From NCBI GenBank assembly GCA_009667805.1, contig CM019064.1, positions 112,070,328 through 112,134,327 of the forward strand: a DNA stretch of 64,000 nt, given 5' to 3'. Positions 58,481-64,000 of this stretch are shown piece after piece; position 1 is the stretch's first letter; every line of letters begins with the position of its first letter. A program made the position numbers and the translations under genes. The notes under the pieces are model-generated. The model worked only from the letters and a program-made list of their open reading frames with translations, was not told where the DNA came from and made no database searches. The DNA is from Leptobrachium leishanense. Its lineage: Eukaryota > Chordata > Amphibia > Anura > Megophryidae.

Positions 58481-59040
58481 GGATGCTCGGGGTATATGAG
58501 TTCCCCACTTTTTTTCCCCTGTAAATAATATATTAGGTCCTATGAATAACAATAAATTTATTTTTATTTTAAACGACTGCTGCTTCCTGATTGAAAGAAG
58601 GCTTTGGAATTGCCTTAATATTCCTATGCGTCATCTTGGAGCCAATGCGGCTCATTAATATTGTGAGTGTAACGTTTAGGAGTACCCACTCTACTATTAC
58701 TTTAAACGATATTGCACCAGAAAGTGCGTTGTTATTTTTCTGATCCACTGCAGGAGAAAGTGTTTGAAGAAACCTAATGCGGGTATATATGGGCACCTGA
58801 ACATTCTATGAAGACCCATAACTGCTATCCATCCTAGAGCCAAGGTTAGGCTCAAAAGAATGTGAGTAAGACTACAACCGCTTTCCTTTATCTTATGGTG
58901 GACCAACATACTGCGCTATTATATCCATTCTCTTCCGCAGAAATTTATATTTGAAGAAGGGATGTCCTTATGATGGATTAGAAGATATTCAATGGACATG
59001 TTTAATGATTAACCGTACATCCAATCCGCTGGCGCTCCGT
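58481..59040. other. GPR143 intron, nothing recognised
   Basis: No exon or repeat family was seen. Confidence 0.45.
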
Positions 59041-59537
59041 TGACTATCTACACACAACAATAAAAAGATCTGCTACAGAATAAAAAAAAACACCATTTAA
59101 AAAAAAAAAAATCGGAATGAAAACTTTTGCTGAAAAAAATCACGAATTTTTTTTTAAAAAAATCTGAAAAAAATTAATTAATAAAAGAGACTTTTTGTTG
59201 CAAATGAAAAGAATAAACAGTTGACTAAAAATTTTATAAAAACAGTTTTTTTTTTACTTTGAAACCTATTGGATTTGCCCACTTAAACCTGTCAAATGAA
59301 ACCACTGAAAATCTGGGCATGTCACCAACTTTTCACTGCTGTTCACTGACATTACCATTACTTCTCTACGGAGATTTTCACTGCTGCCAAATTGCGTCAT
59401 AGTTCGCTGGCAATTCGCCAAAATTTGGTGAATTGCCAGCTTTTTGAATAGCCGAATTGCCATGAAATTGCACCGTACGAAGAAATTCACCGTTCAATGC
59501 AATTCGGTGGCCAATTCGGCTCTCTTTGAATAACCAC
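59041..59537. mobile_element. Family F fragment (right half)
   Basis: The sequence matches F right halves (ACTGAAAATCTGGGCATGTC, GCCAATTCGGCTCTCTTTGA) and ends GAATAACCACTA. The left half is missing. Confidence 0.65.
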
Positions 59538-60164
59538 TATGGTTTCAGAAAAATATATATAAGTAGTAGTAAAAAAAAATCCTGATTGTCTTGGAAAGAC
59601 ACTGACAGGCACTGTAAGACACATGAAGAATGCTCTGCAGTTTTAGAAAAGGAATTTAGACTAAATCTATGATGTTCACCCAAAACAAAAAGGAGAGACA
59701 AATACAGTAAGCCGTGAAGGTAATTTTTTTAACACTGAACAAGCAAAGGCAATAACTTATCTATCTACCAAGAAAACAAACACCTGCTGCATCACCAATA
59801 ACGAATCAAATTGAACACCAAATCGATTCAAGACCAAACCTTTCATTTTCATTGACTTTTCAAGCTACTGCAATTAATAATGCACAAAATTCTTCTGAAT
59901 CAATACTTCTGGACAACTTGACTTAATTTCAATTCATAACAAAATTAATTGCATATTTCTACTATTAAGATCCTTGTCCTACCCTAATATACCTACAGTA
60001 CGTTTGAACCTAAATCCTTAGTCTGAATTTAATGTAAAGATCATATGAATACATTGTCATTAAGTTTTCTTACTTTTGAAATCATAAGAACACACAATTA
60101 CAAGCAATATATTTAAATGTTATTACACTCTTGGCATTATATCAAAAAGAACATTAATAGTTAC
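59538..60164. other. GPR143 intron, nothing recognised
   Basis: AT-rich, about 630 bp, no recognisable exon or repeat. Confidence 0.5.
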
Positions 60165-60273
60165 CAAATAACAAACACCAGCATGATCTTGAAAAAACGT
60201 ATCTGAATTTCTGTCCCCAGGCGTCTTTCATTTTCTGTGTAGATTCCTTGTCTTCCTTTCAGTAAAGAAGCAA
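60165..60273 (-). CDS. GPR143: GPR143 exon, third cytosolic loop and TM6 start
   Basis: This 109-bp exon has acceptor TTTTTTCAG and donor GTAACT. It completes Val and encodes [20 protein letters not shown], then [15 protein letters not shown], ending in phase 2 (TG of Cys). The LL pair corresponds to the known unconventional dileucine sorting signal of OA1. The loop is cytosolic and also the expected G-protein contact. Confidence 0.95.
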
Positions 60274-60789
60274 CTGAAAAAATTATTTGCACGTTAAAAT
60301 TTCCATGCTATTTATTCTTATTAAACCCCAAATACACAATGAAAAGACAAGACAGAGGACAAGCAAAAATTCGGATGCTTATTTATACTTCAGAACTGTA
60401 TATACTGCAATAAATGTTGTCAGGGATTACCTGTATATAACGTCTTTGAATATAATGCAACCTATAAATTGTGTCCTGTGTTGGACAATGTATCAAACAA
60501 AGGAAACTTTTTAATGCGTCCTCATAAGGACGAGTAAACACAATGGACAAAAGTTGACAAGGTGCATATACAATAAAATAAAAAGGAAAAAGAAAGAGAT
60601 AGTAACCTCAAAGATGAAAAAAGTAGTAATAAAATGTAATCAAAGTGTCACATATAAACACTGGACATGAAAGGTTGTGCCTCGGTGTTGCTGAAGAGTA
60701 CTTGAATGAACAAGCTGTGCATGTGAAACCCTGGTGCAGCTCAGGACCTCAGACTGGGGAAACTGAGGAACTGAATATTAGCATCTCTG

Positions 60790-61150
60790 CAACTGTGAAT
60801 GCAAGACTCACTCATCGCAGACTCGCTCACACATTCACACTCACTCACCGCTGACTTGCTCACACACACACTCACCCATTGACTTGCTCAGTCACCCCTT
60901 GACTTACTCACACACGCACGCTCGCTCACCCATTGACTTACACACGCACACTCGCTCACCCATTGACACACTCACTTACTGTTTCTCTTACGCACTCTCT
61001 GAGCCTTTTCTTGCGCTCTTTTTCTTTTAGCTTGCTCTTTCACTCTCTCTGCTTTTTCCTGCTGGACCTCTGCTTTATTTTGCTGTCTCTATCTTTACCT
61101 CTCTCTGCTGTCTCTTTCTCAATGTGTGTATTGATTTCTTTCCTTCCCTG
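60790..61150 (+). repeat. CTCACCCATTGACTTGCTCACAC repeats and pyrimidine tract
   Basis: Units of about 25-30 bp around CTCACCCATTGACTTACACACG (60800-60975) are followed by a CTCTTTCTC-rich tract to about 61150. Confidence 0.65.
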
Positions 61151-61177
61151 TCTCTGCAGTAGCTGGGAGTGAAAGAG

Positions 61178-61476
61178 TTAAGGAATGGCACTCAGCCCGC
61201 CCTCCCCTCAGCTCACAGTGCAGGAGGGAGGTGGAGCAACTCAGTCGCACATGCTCAGTGCGTTTTTTTATGCCTTCCACAGAATGCACGCAGATTGGTT
61301 AGATCAGTGTGTCTCCTGAGGTGGGTGTGGAAAACGCCAAGAAAGATAAGCAGGTAAACATAAAAAAATATCATATTTATTAGTTTTTTATGCCTGCTGA
61401 ATGAGTCTACAATCTCAATCAAAAGGAATTGCACATTTTTAAAGGCACACTGGCAAAGCATGCATGTCCCTTTAAC
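61178..61476. mobile_element. Possible T2-type TTAA element
   Basis: TTAA at 61178-61181 and 61473-61476 with a right end CATGTCCCTTTAA that fits the T2 terminus; the left end (TTAAGGAATGGCAC) is a weaker match. Confidence 0.35.
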
Positions 61477-61561
61477 TAGTACAACTATGTATTGCTATTC
61501 TCAGCATAGAGCATTCCTGTAATTGAAATTCTCATGACAACTGCATATGAATCGTTTTTAC

Positions 61562-61671
61562 CTGCAGATACTGTTCTTGCAAATAACACTGGGTTGACAA
61601 CCATAACAAGTAGAAGTGGAGCATATGTTGTGATATAATGAGGAATTGCGTGCTCCAATCCATTCTCACAA
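61562..61671 (-). CDS. GPR143: GPR143 exon, TM5
   Basis: This 110-bp exon has acceptor TTTTTTTTCAG and donor GTAAAA. It encodes [20 protein letters not shown], then [16 protein letters not shown] and the G of the next Val codon. CExGLxHAIPHY and NPxLF are conserved in GPR143. It is the most upstream exon I can support; nothing further was found to 64000. Confidence 0.94.
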
Positions 61672-62209
61672 CTGAAAAAAAAACATAAGACATTTGTTTC
61701 ATCATAAGATTTTTAAAACATAGAGTAATATATTGAATGTTCTTTCTAACTGACTTGTGCCTCTATAAATTGTGTAAAAGACAGTACACTCAAGTGCACT
61801 CATACAACAGCAACTAAAAACTATAGACATTATTCACAGAGCACCGAAACATCGCTCACATTTCGGTGCTCTCTCGTTCCCCGCACTTCGGGGAATCAAA
61901 TTTCCCAACCCTGCAGTGAATCCAGCATTCACCACACAGTCCCTAGAGTGCAGGGAAGGGACCCGAAAATCTGCTGAAAAACCACTGCAAATTCACTGAA
62001 AAAAAAGCTGAAAATCCACCGAAAAATACAGCCGATATGATCAGAAGTATCGGATCACTTGGAACCGCCGCAAAAAACACGCCGAACACGTCTGAAAAAA
62101 GCCAACAATCCATCAAACACAACGCTGACCAGCCGCCGCAAAAGGCCGACAAGCTGACGAACAGGGTAAAAAAAAGAAAATACGATTGAAAAAAAATGTC
62201 TGAATAACC

Positions 62210-62402
62210 CTGTGTATGTTAATACCAGAGAGAGATGAAAACCAGGAGAATGACTGAAGAAGCAAAAATTCAAGGTCAAAATAGCCAAACCAGAAAAATT
62301 CTCCCATTTACTGTATCTCACTTTCCATATCGGCTATTTGGTCTAGATTGTTCTTTTCTCCTGCCATTCTCCTGGTTTTCACCTTTCTCTGAATAACCCT
62401 GA
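62210..62402. mobile_element. Family F short hairpin element, copy 3
   Basis: It matches the 31.0 kb hairpins (GAGAGAGATGAAAACCAGGA, AAATAGCCAAACCAGAAAAA, TCTCTGAATAACCCTG). Confidence 0.7.
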
Positions 62403-62520
62403 TAAGGTCCTATGAATGATAATAAAAAAGAAAGAAAGCTATTTAAAAAAAAAAAAAACGGTTAAAATATTTGGCCAAATAAAACCTGAAAAATGTCTAA
62501 AAGATCCTAAAAAATACATA

Positions 62521-62711
62521 TAGGGTTATTCAGAGAAAAGTAAAAATCAGAAGAACTGTCAGGAGAAGAGACTATACCAAATAGCTGTACCAAATAGCTG
62601 ATTTGGAAAGTGAAATAAATAGTAGAATTTTTCTGGTTTGGCTATTTTGACCTAGAATTTTCACTTCTCCAGTTTTTCTCCTAAGTTTCACCTTTCTTTG
62701 ATTAGACCCTT
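62521..62711. mobile_element. Family F short hairpin element, copy 4
   Basis: It starts AGGGTTATTCAGAGAAAAG and ends CACCTTTCTTTGATTAGACCC, with the same hairpin body. The flanks are decayed. Confidence 0.65.
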
Positions 62712-63344
62712 TAGACTTGTTGCTGCAGATTAAAATAAAAAATGGTTTATTAGATATTGACTAAAAACGGGAATATTTTTAACATTGAAGCCTAAGGGAT
62801 TTGCCTGAATAAACCTGCCGAATGAAAACATCAAACAGCAGGGTATTTCGGCAACTTTTCACTGCTGTTTTTTGTTCTCTGAATAGATTAACCATTGCTT
62901 CTCTATGGGGATTTGACTGCTTTCGACCAGGCACCGCATTTACTGGCAATTCGCCAAAATTTGGCAAACTGTCTCCTCTCTGAATAGCCGAATGGCCACA
63001 AAACCGTCCAGGGAAATTCACTGTTCGGTTCATTTTCGAGGCAAGTTTGGATCTCTGAATAACCCTGTATATATCAAGGTGGGATATGGTGCATAACTAG
63101 AATTACAAGAGTGTTAATCTTTATAATACCCTTTGTTTCTATATTGTGTAGTTAAGCTAAAATGTGATTAAACTTCATTTTATCGAGATTTTACCATTTC
63201 AGTATTGCAACATCACTACACCTTAAACGTGCTGATTTAATTAAACTTAAATTACAAAATTCCATTTTGACATTCTTGCTGTGTAGCGCTGGGTTTAATT
63301 CCCTGTCGTGGCAGTACCTATTTTTGGCCACCAGAGGGAGACAA

Positions 63345-63628
63345 GCGTGATGAGAGACATTGAACATTTTAAAAAACGACTGGATGACTTCCTGCAGACA
63401 CAGAATATTAAGGGTTATAATATTTAATATGTGGGTAAAAGCTTCTTGATCCAAGGAGAAATCTGACTGCCATTCTGGGGTCAAGAAGGAATTTTTTCCC
63501 AGTATGTTGCATATTTCAGACTGGGTTTTTTGCCTTCTTTTGGATCAACAGCAGTAGGTTATGTGGGAGAGGCTGAACCCGATGGACGCATGTCTTTTTT
63601 CAGCCTATATAACTATGTAACTATGTAA
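63345..63628 (+). mobile_element. CR1-like LINE 3' UTR and tail
   Basis: The sequence ATTTTAAAAAACGACTGGATGA through AGGCTGAACCCGATGGACGC to the tail CTATGTAACTATGTAACA is the plus-strand counterpart of 33990-34260. It is a 5'-truncated copy of the same LINE family. Confidence 0.8.
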
Positions 63629-64000
63629 CATTGGGACTACATTTCCCGGCATGCTTTGGGAGCGGACACAGGAAGTGGGTGGGACACAGACACTTACATC
63701 CTGAGCCTCGTGGAGAGAGCTGGCAGAGCGCGCCAGGGAGTGAGAGGAGCAAGACGCAGAGCAGCAGAACGAGACAGTGACTAGGCCGGAGTGCAGGCGG
63801 CCTGACAGAGCTAAAGACCGGGTCATTCAGCCTTACCAGAGGAAGACCCAGTGATTCACAGGACTACCCACGCTGATATTGAGGAAGCCGGAGGACCCCG
63901 AGTTAGGAGTACCGCAGATCGATTGGACAGGGAGAGCAGGCGGTGAACTGGATATCTTGCGGCAGCTACAGAAAGCCAGACAGCGGATCCAGTAACCAGG
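63629..64000 (+). other. GC-rich block with ZNF143-like motif, runs off the window
   Basis: GGGACTACATTTCCCGGCATG at 63632-63652 resembles the ZNF143/THAP11 promoter motif. A GC-rich, GAG-rich sequence follows to the window end. It could be a promoter with first exon, or the start of a retroelement just after the LINE tail. Confidence 0.35.

Larger units (their letters stand above)
61825..63067. mobile_element. Family F long element, copy 8, with two nested short hairpins
   Basis: TAT on both sides (61822-61824, 63068-63070) flanks 1243 bp. The left end is decayed (AGACATTATTCACAGAGC). Removing two nested hairpins (about 62210-62402 and 62521-62711) leaves about 0.86 kb, near the usual F length. 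Confidence 0.75.
33255..64000 (-). other. GPR143: GPR143 locus, 3' half (five exons and introns)
   Basis: Five minus-strand exons with GT-AG borders join in frame to about 235 codons from transmembrane segment 5 to the C-terminal tail of GPR143/OA1. This seven-pass receptor of melanosomes and late endosomes responds to L-DOPA and controls melanosome number and size; loss causes ocular albinism type 1. The sorting motifs known in the human protein are both visible: LL in the third cytosolic loop ([10 protein letters not shown]) and the WE doublet in the tail (KEIVWEQISTSA). The 5' exons lie beyond 64000. The gene converges with TBL1X. Confidence 0.9.

Overview
The window is vertebrate genomic DNA, most likely from a frog or toad. 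The evidence is long introns packed with nested DNA transposons and T2-type (TTAAAGGG) miniature elements of the kind described in Xenopus, CR1/L1-like LINE fragments, a Ty3 element of the Gmr1 type, and spliced exons of two conserved vertebrate genes. The species cannot be fixed from sequence alone. All real host coding sequence lies in 11 short exons; most of the many other open frames fall in repeats.

Plus strand, 1-28.6 kb: the 3' half of TBL1X. Six exons (1511-1632, 14151-14225, 20462-20589, 23236-23401, 24317-24418, 27573-27599) encode the last WD40 blades of the transducin beta-like 1 propeller, followed by a 3' UTR with several AATAAA signals. The 5' exons (LisH and F-box-like part) lie before the window. 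Minus strand, 61.7-33.3 kb: the 3' half of GPR143 (OA1, the ocular albinism receptor). Five exons (61671-61562, 60273-60165, 47861-47744, 43304-43052, 33427-33312) join in frame from about transmembrane segment 5 to the stop. The two genes are tail to tail, as in human Xp22, which favours TBL1X over its paralogue TBL1XR1.

The introns and the 4.7 kb intergenic space are mostly mobile DNA. Letters used here: A, GGGCCCTATTACATT elements with TTA/AAA duplications (partial copy at 1.9, copies at 17.7, 24.5, 37.5 kb). B, TTAA-flanked CCCTTTCGCTGCT elements carrying chains of hairpins (3.9, 15.2, 16.7, 18.9, partial 52.7 kb). C, TTAA-flanked CCCCTTCACTACC elements (5.6, 26.8, 28.8 kb). E, GGCTRGGGTCAGACG elements (14.4, 29.9, 32.8, 48.5 kb). 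F, CAGGGTTATTC elements with 3-bp duplications, long (about 0.9 kb) and short hairpin forms (17.2, 31.0-32.4, 46.0, 48.0, 49.5, 51.1, 59.0, 61.8-63.1 kb). Also present are a Gmr1-like Ty3 element (9.3-12.7 kb), a Tc1 copy (25.3-26.2 kb), a decayed mariner-like transposase (42 kb), a tandemly duplicated CR1 segment (34.2-36.8 kb), a tRNA-derived SINE (47 kb), and two hAT-type insertions inside a minisatellite (54.5-58.2 kb).

Most unusual points: a 601-bp element with a 9-bp target duplication that carries a telomere-like CCCTAA array (20.9-21.5 kb); one minisatellite (CATGGATATTGCCCCAGCT) plus GC-rich hairpin found inside two unrelated transposon families (22.1 and 56.6 kb); the integrase-before-reverse-transcriptase order of the Ty3 element; and the serial hairpin architecture of family B. 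I saw no bacterial, plasmid, CRISPR or operon features.
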